Below are positions 18,042-26,510 of a DNA stretch of 64,000 nucleotides, piece after piece. Within the stretch, counting starts at the first letter, position 1; the number at the start of each line of letters is the position of its first letter. The position numbers and the translations under genes were made by a program. Below the pieces are notes generated by a model. It did not search any database and had not been told where the DNA came from. It saw only the letters and a list, made by a program, of their open reading frames with translations. Origin of the DNA: Vibrio sp. MedPE-SWchi (GTDB lineage: Bacteria; Pseudomonadota; Gammaproteobacteria; Enterobacterales; Vibrionaceae). The stretch covers positions 124,001 to 188,000 of the forward strand of contig MPDB01000001.1 in assembly GCA_001874155.1 (NCBI GenBank), written 5' to 3'.

Positions 18042-20360
18042 TTAGCTCGATGACTCGACAAATCCCAATTCTTTTCTCGCTGTTATTGCATTCAACGACT
18101 TTTCAGCGATTTCCTGTAACTCGCTGACGCGTTCGAATGCTTGAGCCGTTTGGCTTTCAAGACAAAGCCTTTCTATTTCACGTGCATGTTCGGAAAGAAC
18201 GCGATTACCAAGGGCTAGGGCTGAGCTTCCAAGAGTGTGGGTTTCAAACTCTAGCTGCTCAAGGTTTTGCTCTTTCAGTGCCTGGTTGATGTTTCCTAAG
18301 CGCAACTTGGACTCTTCTAGGTAGTGATCAATCAGTATTGGGATAACGTCTGCACTGGTGTCTTCTATCATTTGTATTAATATCGTTTCGTCTACTAAAT
18401 CGTCCATTTCTGAAACTGACGCCTCTATGTTGGTGGGTATTAGTACTTGGGAATGTGCTTCGCTTTGTGTCACTGCAAATTCTGTCGATGGTGGCTGTTG
18501 TGCCATTTCCGACTCCAAGTTTTTATCGTTATCAGATAAGAATAAGTGAATTTTTTCAATTAGCTGAGATAAACGTACAGGTTTTGATAAATAATCTGAC
18601 ATTCCAGCGGCGATGAAGTTTTCTTTGTCGCCGGTGAGAGCGTGCGCGGTGAGTGCGATGATGGGCAAATTCTTGATGCTATCATCGTCCATTGCTCTTA
18701 TCTTTTGTGTGGCTTCGATACCATCCATTTCTGGCATGGAGATGTCCATGAACACTAGGTCATACGAATAGTTAGTGAGCATGTCTATCGCCATTTTTCC
18801 GTTGTCAGCAAGATCAACGTCTAGACCCGCATTTAAAAACATATTCTTGATGACCAATTGATTCGCTTTGTTGTCTTCGGCAACCAGTATGCGCGCATCA
18901 AGCAAATGTTCAGAAAGGACAGGCTTACTAGGCGCATTCTTGGTAATCAACTCGTCTGACAGCGCCAGAGTAATATTAAAAGAAAATGTGCTTCCTTGAC
19001 CATACTCACTGGCGACTTCAATGTTGCCATCCATCAAAATGCAAAGGCGTTTACAAATGGCAAGCCCAAGCCCGGAGCCTTCCTGCGATCGTGAGTAGGT
19101 TTGGTCCACCATGGTGAATTCTTCAAACAGATAGCTTAGCGCTTGCTCTTTAATGCCCACGCCCGTATCGGTCACACTGCACTGAAGTTGGCATTGATTG
19201 TTCTCGGTTGTCGCTTCGACTTTTACGGTAATACTGCCTTCGGAAGTGAACTTTAAGGCGTTGCCAATCAAATTATGGAGTATCTGGCGGACTCGATTGA
19301 CATCACCTTTGACCATTGACGGCACATTGCCTTCGATAAAGCAGTGTAGAATCAGATCTTTGTGTTTCGCACCTGATGAAAAACTGTCCATAACGCTTTC
19401 GACACATTCACGAAAGTTAAACGGCTTATTTTCAAGGAGCAGTGTATTGGATTCCATTCGAGTGAAGTCTAGGATGTCGTTGATAACCGACAACAAAAAT
19501 TCTCCAGAAGTGGTTGCGGTCTTCAATAAGTGTTTTTGTTGCTTGTTTAACGGTGTCTCTTCGAGCAATGATAAAATACCAAGCACACCGTTCATTGGTG
19601 TGCGTATCTCATGTGACATTGAGGCAAGGAAACGCCCCTTTGACTCACACGCGTCTTCGGCTTCTTGGCGAGCGGATTTTAGATCCTTGTAGCTCGTATT
19701 CAGTTTCCTCGACATGTCATCAAAGGCGCGCGATAAGTTACCAAATTCATCTTTCGAGGTGTCGTTTAGTTGGTATCCTGGACCACGTTCACTCAATGTT
19801 TTTGTGGCTGCGGTTAAGCGTATCAAACTTCGAGTTAAGTAAGTGCCGAGAACCAGAGAGAATAGGGCAACAAGTATGACCTCAATCAAGGCGATTCCGA
19901 CAATCGATTGCTGAGCGTTCTTTAGCATACTGCTGATTGCGGCAGTGCTAAAGCCCATATCAATGTAACCGTATTCGATACCAGAATTAACAATGGGCAC
20001 GCGTGTGTCAAAAAGGCCGTCATTAACGCCATCAAGGCCTTTGTCGATAAACATGTCTCGCTCAAGTAGGTCTATCTCTCCAGCACTGGCGAGCACTTTG
20101 TCATGTCGTACGATTTTTACGTATTCTATTCCGTCCAATGTCACGAATTGCTTCACTAGATCTTCTAATGTCGCAATATCTGTTGAGAGAACCGCGTCTT
20201 TTGAGGCGTTGGCGAACACACTGGCGGTAGAGTTTGCTCGTTCGATAAGTTGTTGTTCATTCGAATCGGATAGAAACGTCATGGCACTAAAGACGAGAAA
20301 CATCAGAAGTACAATTTCAATCAGTGCGATACCGATGATTGTTTTGGCTCGAAATGTCAT
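18042..20360 (-). CDS. sypF: SypF, hybrid sensor histidine kinase with Hpt domain
   Basis: Membrane sensor that passes phosphate to SypG. Helices lie at about 8-30 and 152-172 around a periplasmic domain of some 120 residues. HAMP follows at about 173-225, then HisKA with His250 in SMSHEIRTPMNG, HATPase with DTGVGI and GSGLGLAI, a receiver with Asp539 (LVFMDISMPEMDG), and a C-terminal Hpt with His708 in FETHTLGSSALALGN. All relay residues are present. An AGGTAG ribosome site precedes the ATG. The neighbouring upstream gene encodes a periplasmic binding protein 27 bases away, which may be its ligand-binding partner. Confidence 0.95.
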   Translation of the reverse strand: MTFRAKTIIGIALIEIVLLMFLVFSAMTFLSDSNEQQLIERANSTASVFANASKDAVLSTDIATLEDLVKQFVTLDGIEYVKIVRHDKVLASAGEIDLLERDMFIDKGLDGVNDGLFDTRVPIVNSGIEYGYIDMGFSTAAISSMLKNAQQSIVGIALIEVILVALFSLVLGTYLTRSLIRLTAATKTLSERGPGYQLNDTSKDEFGNLSRAFDDMSRKLNTSYKDLKSARQEAEDACESKGRFLASMSHEIRTPMNGVLGILSLLEETPLNKQQKHLLKTATTSGEFLLSVINDILDFTRMESNTLLLENKPFNFRECVESVMDSFSSGAKHKDLILHCFIEGNVPSMVKGDVNRVRQILHNLIGNALKFTSEGSITVKVEATTENNQCQLQCSVTDTGVGIKEQALSYLFEEFTMVDQTYSRSQEGSGLGLAICKRLCILMDGNIEVASEYGQGSTFSFNITLALSDELITKNAPSKPVLSEHLLDARILVAEDNKANQLVIKNMFLNAGLDVDLADNGKMAIDMLTNYSYDLVFMDISMPEMDGIEATQKIRAMDDDSIKNLPIIALTAHALTGDKENFIAAGMSDYLSKPVRLSQLIEKIHLFLSDNDKNLESEMAQQPPSTEFAVTQSEAHSQVLIPTNIEASVSEMDDLVDETILIQMIEDTSADVIPILIDHYLEESKLRLGNINQALKEQNLEQLEFETHTLGSSALALGNRVLSEHAREIERLCLESQTAQAFERVSELQEIAEKSLNAITARKELGFVESSS

Positions 20361-20387
20361 AAGCTACCTGCCTGTTTCATTCGTTAT

Positions 20388-21191
20388 CTATTGGGAAATC
20401 TCTTGAATGTTTAGTGAACGGACATCATCCCAATCGCTGTCTTTGGCACTATCAAAGCCTTGAATGCTTAGCGGTTTTAACAACGCTTTTCCTTCATCGG
20501 TTTGATCGAGTTCAGCAAGGAGTTGTTGCACTTGTTTCGCTAGTTCCTCGTTGATTCTTGGATGGTGTGCGATGGCATGGGGTGTGTAACCGTCTGTTGT
20601 GTAGATGATTTCTAGCTGGCTGCGTATCGACTCGTCCATGGAATTGAATGTTCGGACAATACCGCCACCGGCTGGGTAGAAGCCTTTGGCAACGGAAAGA
20701 TACACTGAGTCGTGAGAGGAAACGTAATCAGGTTTAAACGTCACTTCCTGTGTCACCAGTGCGCTTCGCGTTAATATTGAGGCAGCAAAGGCTGCTGGAG
20801 CAGGGAAGGCGAGAGTTTCACCGTTGAGCTGGCTAAGTTGGGTTAGATTAGCGTCTTTCCTCGCGACGATAATTCCTTTAATCCGTCTGTTTTTTGCTTT
20901 AGAGAGAGCCTCATAAGCATTAGATTGATGGAATGTGACGTAATGATAGGGATTCATGTACGCAAAGTCATAATCGCCTTGGCTCAGTCTTTTTTCAAAG
21001 GTTGGTATATTGGCGGCTGTGGCAAATACGAACTTTTCGCCTGTATGCTCAGACAGGTACGCCATGAGAGGCGTCCATTGTGCAGCGAGTCGGCTTGCGG
21101 ATTGCTGCGGTACAATGCCAAACGTAATCACGTTGGCGATTGCAACGTTGCTGATGCCCCAAAGTAACAATGAGAGTGCGATATTTTTCAT
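20388..21191 (-). CDS. PhnD-like periplasmic substrate-binding protein within the syp locus
   Basis: Phosphate/phosphite/phosphonate-binding family protein. The ATG at 21191 is preceded by AAGGGA and starts a clean signal peptide (MKNIALSLLLWGISNVAIA). The mature part has the family pattern: FGIVPQQSASRLAAQW, LSQGDYDFAYMNPYHYV, GETLAFPAPAAFAASILTR, HDSVYLSVAKGFYPAGGG. An in-frame ATG at 21236 would add 15 residues and spoil the signal. No ABC permease or ATPase gene is nearby. In V. fischeri this slot, between sypD and sypF, holds sypE, which is absent here. Position next to a hybrid kinase suggests a sensory role, which is inference. Confidence 0.88.
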   Translation of the reverse strand: MKNIALSLLLWGISNVAIANVITFGIVPQQSASRLAAQWTPLMAYLSEHTGEKFVFATAANIPTFEKRLSQGDYDFAYMNPYHYVTFHQSNAYEALSKAKNRRIKGIIVARKDANLTQLSQLNGETLAFPAPAAFAASILTRSALVTQEVTFKPDYVSSHDSVYLSVAKGFYPAGGGIVRTFNSMDESIRSQLEIIYTTDGYTPHAIAHHPRINEELAKQVQQLLAELDQTDEGKALLKPLSIQGFDSAKDSDWDDVRSLNIQEISQ

Positions 21192-21256
21192 AATAGAATC
21201 CCTTAGGCATGACCGACAGGAAATGCCTGTGTCCAATGTTTATATGTATCAAGCGA

Positions 21257-21949
21257 CTATGCCGACTGGGATAAAAATTCGTTTTGGTACAAATAGTTTT
21301 TTATTTTTTTGCGAAGCTTTTTCGGTAAAAACGGTATTCGGTTAATCTCTCGTACGATTTCAATACTCAGTGGTGGCTGATCTTTTACATTGAGTACCGT
21401 ACCCAATAAATCGATTTTTCCGCTGCTTAACAGTTCGATGGCTTTTTCAATTTGCCCTGATGTTGTGTCGCCGCCTTTCACGACAAGAATGGTTTTGTCG
21501 CAGGCGCTTGCCACACTCTGTGCAGGAATGTTTCTATGGTTTACCTGAAGAAGAGGCGAGGTGTCTACGATTACGCGATCAAACTGTCCTTCCCACTCAC
21601 TGACAGCGTTACTCATGAAAGTCGGGTCTTTATAGGCGAGTTGAGTGGACTGATCGTTCGGCACTGCGACTCCGGTAAACAACTGATGGCTATCAACGTG
21701 TTCTATCCACTGAGTATCACTATCACTATTTGACGCCAAATTAAGCTCTTTAAAAGCGGGGTTAAACATATTGAGATCAACCAATAATGCTTTGTGTCCC
21801 GCTAACAAATAACGCTCAGTCAGTGCACTGGCGACAGAAGTAACACCTTCATCAGACTGGCAAGCAGTGATGCACAGAGATTTACAACCAGCCAACTCCG
21901 CTGCCAGGTAAATCTGCTCAATTTCGGCGTGTGTCGATGGAATACTCAT
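21257..21949 (-). CDS. sypD: SypD, Wzc/CpsD-like P-loop protein with degenerate Walker A
   Basis: Cytoplasmic BY-kinase-like protein, 230 residues. Walker B is recognisable as DRVIVDTSPL, and the A' motif region reads KALLVDLNMFNPAF. The Walker A loop, however, reads CQSDEGVTSVA where active kinases have GEGKST: the nucleotide-binding Lys is missing and Val stands in its place. The C-terminus (NYLYQNEFLSQSA) has only two Tyr, not the usual cluster. It may therefore not autophosphorylate and could act as a structural partner of SypO. Its ATG shares one base with the sypC stop. Confidence 0.87.
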   Translation of the reverse strand: MSIPSTHAEIEQIYLAAELAGCKSLCITACQSDEGVTSVASALTERYLLAGHKALLVDLNMFNPAFKELNLASNSDSDTQWIEHVDSHQLFTGVAVPNDQSTQLAYKDPTFMSNAVSEWEGQFDRVIVDTSPLLQVNHRNIPAQSVASACDKTILVVKGGDTTSGQIEKAIELLSSGKIDLLGTVLNVKDQPPLSIEIVREINRIPFLPKKLRKKIKNYLYQNEFLSQSA

Positions 21950-24060
21950 TACAATGCTCCTATTAACACGATAGTGGTGGTTAAGCGCAGAATATCTTCT
22001 AGGCCTACGCGCGCTTTTTCCATAAAGCTTTCGCGGCGATCAGGCACAAAAATCGTATCGCCAGCGCGAAGTACAGGGAGCTGATAAATGTTGGCGGTTT
22101 TACTGAACTCACTTAAATCAAATGTACGAGCTTGGCCTTGGCAGCATGACATATTGACCACTGAAATTTTCTCAATGTAGGCGTTGTCACTAGGACCGCC
22201 AGCCTCAGCAAGGATGTCTAATATGGTCATGTTGTCATTGAAGTTGTATCGACCAGGGTTATTAATTGCCCCTAGTACTCGAACTGTTGACTCTTTCGAC
22301 GTATCTAACCAGTTTCGGTCTTTCTCAGGAATGTAGATCGTATCGCCCATGGTGACGTTTGGCAGTAAGTTTTCGTCGCCAGTTTCGAAGTAAAGAGATA
22401 GGTTCAGCTTACTGACTTGAGAATACGTTTTGTCTCGGTGGGTGATTCGTATGTTATGAATATCGGCATCTTTGGTTGGGCCATCGGCAGCAGACAGAAT
22501 GTCTAGAAAATGCATCTGTTTGGTGAAGCGGTAGCGGCCCGGCGCGTTTACTTGACCAAACACGTATATTGATGCGTCTGAGCTTTGGCGTACCCATTGA
22601 GATTTGTTGTCCGACGGATCTTGTGGCAAGTCATGAATACGAACAATAGAGCCTGCGGCAATGCGCGGCAGTTCAGACTGTTGTGCGCCATTTTGGATGA
22701 ACTCGTCAAGGTCAAAGACAACCAGTTTCTTTTGCGCGTCGATGACTTCAATTTTGGTGGTGTCCGCTCTGAGTGTTGGACCTCCAACATGCGCCAACAG
22801 ATCCATTAGATCCATTTCGTCTGACCATTCGATGCGTCCAGGGCGAACGACTTCCCCCATAACATTTACAGCACGGCTCGGCGCTATCTTCAGCCATGAC
22901 TTCTCATTCATATCGGTTTTTTCAGGAACAAAGATCGCGTCGCCAGGCTTGATGGCAGGAGGCTGTGCGCCTTTGAGTCCTTCGGTATACGCCGTAAGAT
23001 CAAATGGAACGACCTGACCGTTTGCTTTGATGACGCGGATTTGACGTGATTCGGCAAATCGAGTTGGACCGCCAGCATTGGCAAGAATATCCATAAACGT
23101 TGCGCCTTTCTTCCCTTCATAAGCGCCAGGGTGTGCGACTTCGCCCATGATGTAGACGGTGTTTGAACCGGAACGAATTTCTTCTTCTTGTTTTGGCACA
23201 AAAATAGTGGCACCCGGTGTTAGAACAGGGAGCAAGTTCGCGTCACCACTGTCTAGGTAACGTTTCAGGTTAAATATTTCAGGCGAGTTATTGGTAATGA
23301 TACGGATTTGCTCTACCCCAGCGTAACGGGTAACGCCGCCAGAACGCATTATCACATCTACGAGATCAGTGCCTTCTTTGAATGAAAATGAGCCTGGTGC
23401 ATTCACCTCACCAAACACCTTAATGGCGTTTCTACTGTCAGCGCTGTCGCCAGAGTTTGCCAGTTTCGCAGGGTCAAACGTCTGTTCGATGTTACCGACT
23501 AACGGAGAGGCCGGAACAAACAATGTATCCAATGAGGCAAGTGAAGGCAGCTTGGTTTCATCGCCAGAATCTAAGAAAGCTTTGTAATTGAAAGCTTGTT
23601 TTTCTGACCCGCGTTTAAGCAGCATATTGTTAAGTTGCGCGCCGGAACGTAAACCACCGGCAGCGTGCAGTGCCATTTGAATGTCGGCACTTTTGGGAAG
23701 GGTGTATTCGCCGGGAGAGTTTACGTAGCCTTGAACAGAAATAAGTATTTGTTGCTCTGCGATGTACACAGACGCATTGGACAAGTCGCGAAACGCAGAT
23801 TTAAGTGCGCCGAGAACATTCTTTTCTAATTGCGCTTCATCATAGCCAGCAACAAAAATAGCGCCGACTTCTGGTAATGAAATTCGACCGCGCTTGTCGA
23901 CCTGAAAACCACGATTCAACGTTTCTTCACCTGGCAGGTTTACTTGAATAAGGTCTCCGACTTGAACCGTTTCTTGTTCATCCGATGCAAGGGAGAATGT
24001 AGAAAAAAGGAGCAGCGCAAGAGTACCAAGGCCTATTAGGCATCGAGTGAGCTTATTCAT
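21949..24060 (-). CDS. sypC: SypC, polysaccharide export protein with six SLBB repeats
   Basis: Wza-like export protein, 703 residues from the ATG at 24060, which has AAGGAG six bases upstream; an upstream open frame to 24123 lies in sypB. The signal peptide ends FSLA-SDE, with no lipobox cysteine, unlike Wza. A Poly_export domain at about 30-110 is followed by six SLBB-type repeats, each with a xxxPGxY/F and ILxxAGGPT core (for example VNAPGSFSF, VAHPGAYEG, INNPGRYNF). A C-terminal hydrophobic helix (LRLTTTIVLIGAL) may span the outer membrane. It overlaps sypB by 8 bases. Confidence 0.92.
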   Translation of the reverse strand: MNKLTRCLIGLGTLALLLFSTFSLASDEQETVQVGDLIQVNLPGEETLNRGFQVDKRGRISLPEVGAIFVAGYDEAQLEKNVLGALKSAFRDLSNASVYIAEQQILISVQGYVNSPGEYTLPKSADIQMALHAAGGLRSGAQLNNMLLKRGSEKQAFNYKAFLDSGDETKLPSLASLDTLFVPASPLVGNIEQTFDPAKLANSGDSADSRNAIKVFGEVNAPGSFSFKEGTDLVDVIMRSGGVTRYAGVEQIRIITNNSPEIFNLKRYLDSGDANLLPVLTPGATIFVPKQEEEIRSGSNTVYIMGEVAHPGAYEGKKGATFMDILANAGGPTRFAESRQIRVIKANGQVVPFDLTAYTEGLKGAQPPAIKPGDAIFVPEKTDMNEKSWLKIAPSRAVNVMGEVVRPGRIEWSDEMDLMDLLAHVGGPTLRADTTKIEVIDAQKKLVVFDLDEFIQNGAQQSELPRIAAGSIVRIHDLPQDPSDNKSQWVRQSSDASIYVFGQVNAPGRYRFTKQMHFLDILSAADGPTKDADIHNIRITHRDKTYSQVSKLNLSLYFETGDENLLPNVTMGDTIYIPEKDRNWLDTSKESTVRVLGAINNPGRYNFNDNMTILDILAEAGGPSDNAYIEKISVVNMSCCQGQARTFDLSEFSKTANIYQLPVLRAGDTIFVPDRRESFMEKARVGLEDILRLTTTIVLIGAL

Positions 24061-24886
24061 ACAAATCTCCTTGTGACGCAGTCGCAGCATGGTCTTGTGT
24101 TGATATGATTTCAACGCTGACACGTCGATTCGTTAGCATGACGCCTGGTGAGTCTCCCTCAAAAAGAGGAAGCTCTGCCCCTAATGAGTGCGTAGTGATA
24201 CGAGTTGGGCTCAAGCCGAAAATGGTTAGGTATCGTTTTACCTGCTTTGCACGACCCATGGCGAGTGTTTGATTGTATTGGTTTTCACCACGTGCATCGG
24301 CGTGACCAGTCACTGAGAGCTTTAATGTCTTGTGTTCAACTAAAATATTGGCGGCTTTAGCAAGGTGACCCATATACTTCGGGTTGATCTCGGTTGAATC
24401 GAGCGCGAATTGATTATCGACGTTAAGAATCTCATACAACTGATCGATAATGGCCAATTGTTGGTTAAGCTGAAATTGATTTCTTGGTGGTACACAGCGT
24501 GTCTGAGATGTGACGTAGTCAAGTTGCAACTCAAGTTCGTTTAAGCGTTTACGTTGTATAACCAGATCATTGGCGGCATCAAGAAGAAGGCCACCCTCTA
24601 ATTCTCGGGCGATGCGATTTTGTTTTTCTATGGCTTGGACCACGGCAGCAGGGAAACACCATTTTGCCCCTTCCTGAATCAAGGCATCAAGCTGAAGCTT
24701 AGCCAGTTGCCAATCGAATCTCAGGCCATGTTCCGGACCCAATGGTTCATCTGGCATCACCGGAGAAAAATCCGCGGCTGCATAATTCTCAGCAAGACCA
24801 CCGCGTCCTTCTTCCGGGTGACTGGAGCAACCTGAAACTAGGCCCACAGTCACAATTATCGCTATGTATACAAGTGTTCCTTTCAT
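24053..24886 (-). CDS. sypB: SypB, OmpA-family lipoprotein
   Basis: Outer-membrane lipoprotein with a peptidoglycan-binding domain. The ATG at 24886 follows AAGGA; a TTG two codons earlier is in frame but less likely. The signal ends in LVSGC, the lipidated cysteine. The C-terminal OmpA-like domain (about 160-265) has LSVTGHADARGENQYNQTLA and the later LTNRRVSVEI, with the Asp and Arg that bind diaminopimelate. The total is 277 residues. It is the second gene of the sypA-led unit, after a 55-base gap. Confidence 0.92.
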   Translation of the reverse strand: MKGTLVYIAIIVTVGLVSGCSSHPEEGRGGLAENYAAADFSPVMPDEPLGPEHGLRFDWQLAKLQLDALIQEGAKWCFPAAVVQAIEKQNRIARELEGGLLLDAANDLVIQRKRLNELELQLDYVTSQTRCVPPRNQFQLNQQLAIIDQLYEILNVDNQFALDSTEINPKYMGHLAKAANILVEHKTLKLSVTGHADARGENQYNQTLAMGRAKQVKRYLTIFGLSPTRITTHSLGAELPLFEGDSPGVMLTNRRVSVEIISTQDHAATASQGDLYE

Positions 24887-24941
24887 CGCCAACGTCCTTT
24901 GTTCTATAAATTTATTGTTATATGAATGATTATAGTAAGGT

Positions 24942-25262
24942 TTAGTGAGTATTTGAGTTTACTGGTATCGCTTGCCCAATACGCAACAGTTTGATTATCT
25001 CTAAAGGCTGACCTCGCACGTTTTCGATGCGCATATTTCTTTCACGTTCAACCAGTCTTTTGTAGAGATAAACCAGTGCACCAACACCCGAGGAATCAAG
25101 AAAATCGACTCGGCTAAAGTCCAGTTCAATCTCGTTATGCTTCTCATCCGTTATAACCGCATCGATTTGCGGTTGAGCGTCGCGACTACCTTCAGCGTCT
25201 AAATTACCAATAATCTCTACCGTGAGAATTGTGTCGGTTGCTTCTACAGTACGTAATTCCAT
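24942..25262 (-). CDS. sypA: SypA, STAS-domain regulator of biofilm formation
   Basis: Single STAS (anti-sigma factor antagonist) domain of 106 residues. The segment VDFLDSSGVGALVYLYKRL carries the conserved phosphorylatable Ser, residue 57 or 58 here. In V. fischeri, SypA must be unphosphorylated to promote biofilm, and SypE sets that state. SypE is not encoded in this locus although the serine is kept. It is the first gene of the locus, 22 bases from the predicted sigma-54 start. A GGAGAT ribosome site lies just before the ATG. Confidence 0.94.
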   Translation of the reverse strand: MELRTVEATDTILTVEIIGNLDAEGSRDAQPQIDAVITDEKHNEIELDFSRVDFLDSSGVGALVYLYKRLVERERNMRIENVRGQPLEIIKLLRIGQAIPVNSNTH

Positions 25263-25294
25263 AATGTTATCTCCTATGTGTCTAACTCTAATAG

Positions 25295-25312
25295 AGCACT
25301 ATCTATGCCAAT
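25295..25312 (-). promoter_or_regulatory. Sigma-54 promoter of sypA
   Basis: Minus-strand TTGGCATAGATAGTGCT with GG at 25308-25309 and GC at 25296-25297. Start near 25284. A SypG box is centred 80 bp upstream of the -24 element. Confidence 0.87.
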
Positions 25313-25379
25313 TGAATAATCACTTAAAATCAGTGATTTAGGTTGGTTCTGGTGCGTTATCTCAAAATGACAAGATGAT

Positions 25380-25396
25380 ATTCTCAATTTGAGAAT
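25380..25396 (-). promoter_or_regulatory. SypG-binding box upstream of sypA
   Basis: ATTCTCA-N3-TGAGAAT inverted repeat, core TTCTCAATTTGAGAA at 25381-25395. It lies in the shared region between sypA and the divergent ligase gene. No sigma-54 promoter pointing toward the ligase was found. Confidence 0.9.
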
Positions 25397-25557
25397 CAGA
25401 ATAATGATGAGAGTTTTGTTCCGTCTTGATGAAATTCATGCGTTTGAAAGAAAGAAACAATAAGAAACTGATCGCATCGATTGCTCTTATTGAAGATGCA
25501 GGAGTAATTCTCTGATTGAATACCAAGAAAGGGAAAGATACGACAAAAGGAAGTGTT

Positions 25558-26400
25558 GTGAAGTTATCTGTGATCTCAATAAGTATCTTGATTGCGTTTA
25601 GCACACCGTCTTACGCTGATTTTAAGTATGATATAGGGGTTATGAATGCACAGAGCTATCAATCTAACATCGACATACGAGAATATTGGAAGAGTGAAAA
25701 GCTTGATGGAATAAGGGCGATATGGACAGGCAAGATGCTAGTAACAAGGAATGGTCATCCTATCTATGCGCCAAAATGGTTTATTGACCCTTTGCCTTCT
25801 CACCCGCTTGAGGGGGAGCTTTGGGCGGGTCGCGACAATTTCCATATCGTCCAACAAACCGTGATGGATGAAACGCCTCACGATGAAGCATGGAAAAAAG
25901 TGAGCTTTATGATCTTTGACATGCCTGAGAGTGCAGGGGATTACCAAAAGCGATATTACAACTTAGTGCATTGGGTTCAAACGCATCCTGCTGACCACTT
26001 AAGGTATGTAGAGCATACGCCGATTGAGTCGGAAGAAGAGTTGTTCAATCACCTGAATAATGTCAGTGATAATAAAGGTGAAGGCATCATGCTGAGGAAG
26101 ATTTCTAGCCGTTATCAAGCTGGCCGCAGTAATGATATGTTAAAACTGAAAAAACATCAGGATACGGAAGCCATTGTGATTGGCTACAAGTTAGGGAATG
26201 GAAAATACAAAGGGCTAATGGGTTCGCTTAAAGTGAGGCTAGACTCGGGCATAGAGTTTTTCATTGGAAGTGGCTTTACGGACGACCAAAGACGCAATCC
26301 ACCAAAAATGGGGTCAACCGTGACATTTCGATATAATGGGATCACTCACAACGGAGTGCCTAAATTCGCGCGATTTCTCCGTGAGCGTACTATCTACTAA
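25558..26400 (+). CDS. ligE: LigE, periplasmic ATP-dependent DNA ligase
   Basis: Minimal ATP-dependent DNA ligase that joins nicks using an enzyme-AMP intermediate. The GTG at 25558 has AAGGA upstream and begins a signal peptide (MKLSVISISILIAFSTPSYA) cut before DFKYD, so the mature enzyme is periplasmic; an in-frame TTG at 25516 would bury the signal. Motif I is EKLDGIRA with the adenylated Lys48. Others include HPLEGELWAG (III), GEGIMLR (IV) and LKLKKH (V), followed by a short OB fold ending KFARFLRE. Related vibrio and Neisseria enzymes are thought to act on imported or extracellular DNA. It is divergent from sypA. Confidence 0.9.
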   Translation: MKLSVISISILIAFSTPSYADFKYDIGVMNAQSYQSNIDIREYWKSEKLDGIRAIWTGKMLVTRNGHPIYAPKWFIDPLPSHPLEGELWAGRDNFHIVQQTVMDETPHDEAWKKVSFMIFDMPESAGDYQKRYYNLVHWVQTHPADHLRYVEHTPIESEEELFNHLNNVSDNKGEGIMLRKISSRYQAGRSNDMLKLKKHQDTEAIVIGYKLGNGKYKGLMGSLKVRLDSGIEFFIGSGFTDDQRRNPPKMGSTVTFRYNGITHNGVPKFARFLRERTIY

Positions 26401-26425
26401 TTCTTCATCCGCTAAACTATTATTC

Positions 26426-26458
26426 AAAAAAAGCTCAGGCAGTGTAATACCTGAGCTT
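26426..26458 (-). terminator. Terminator after norM
   Basis: Stem AAGCTCAGG / CCTGAGCTT (26431-26439 and 26450-26458) with a 10-base loop. On the minus strand it is followed by seven T, serving norM. On the plus strand it may also stop ligE. Confidence 0.87.
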
Positions 26459-26510
26459 AATGAGACTTGATTGGCTTGTTTTAATTCGCCAAAACAGTGT
26501 TGAGTTGTCT

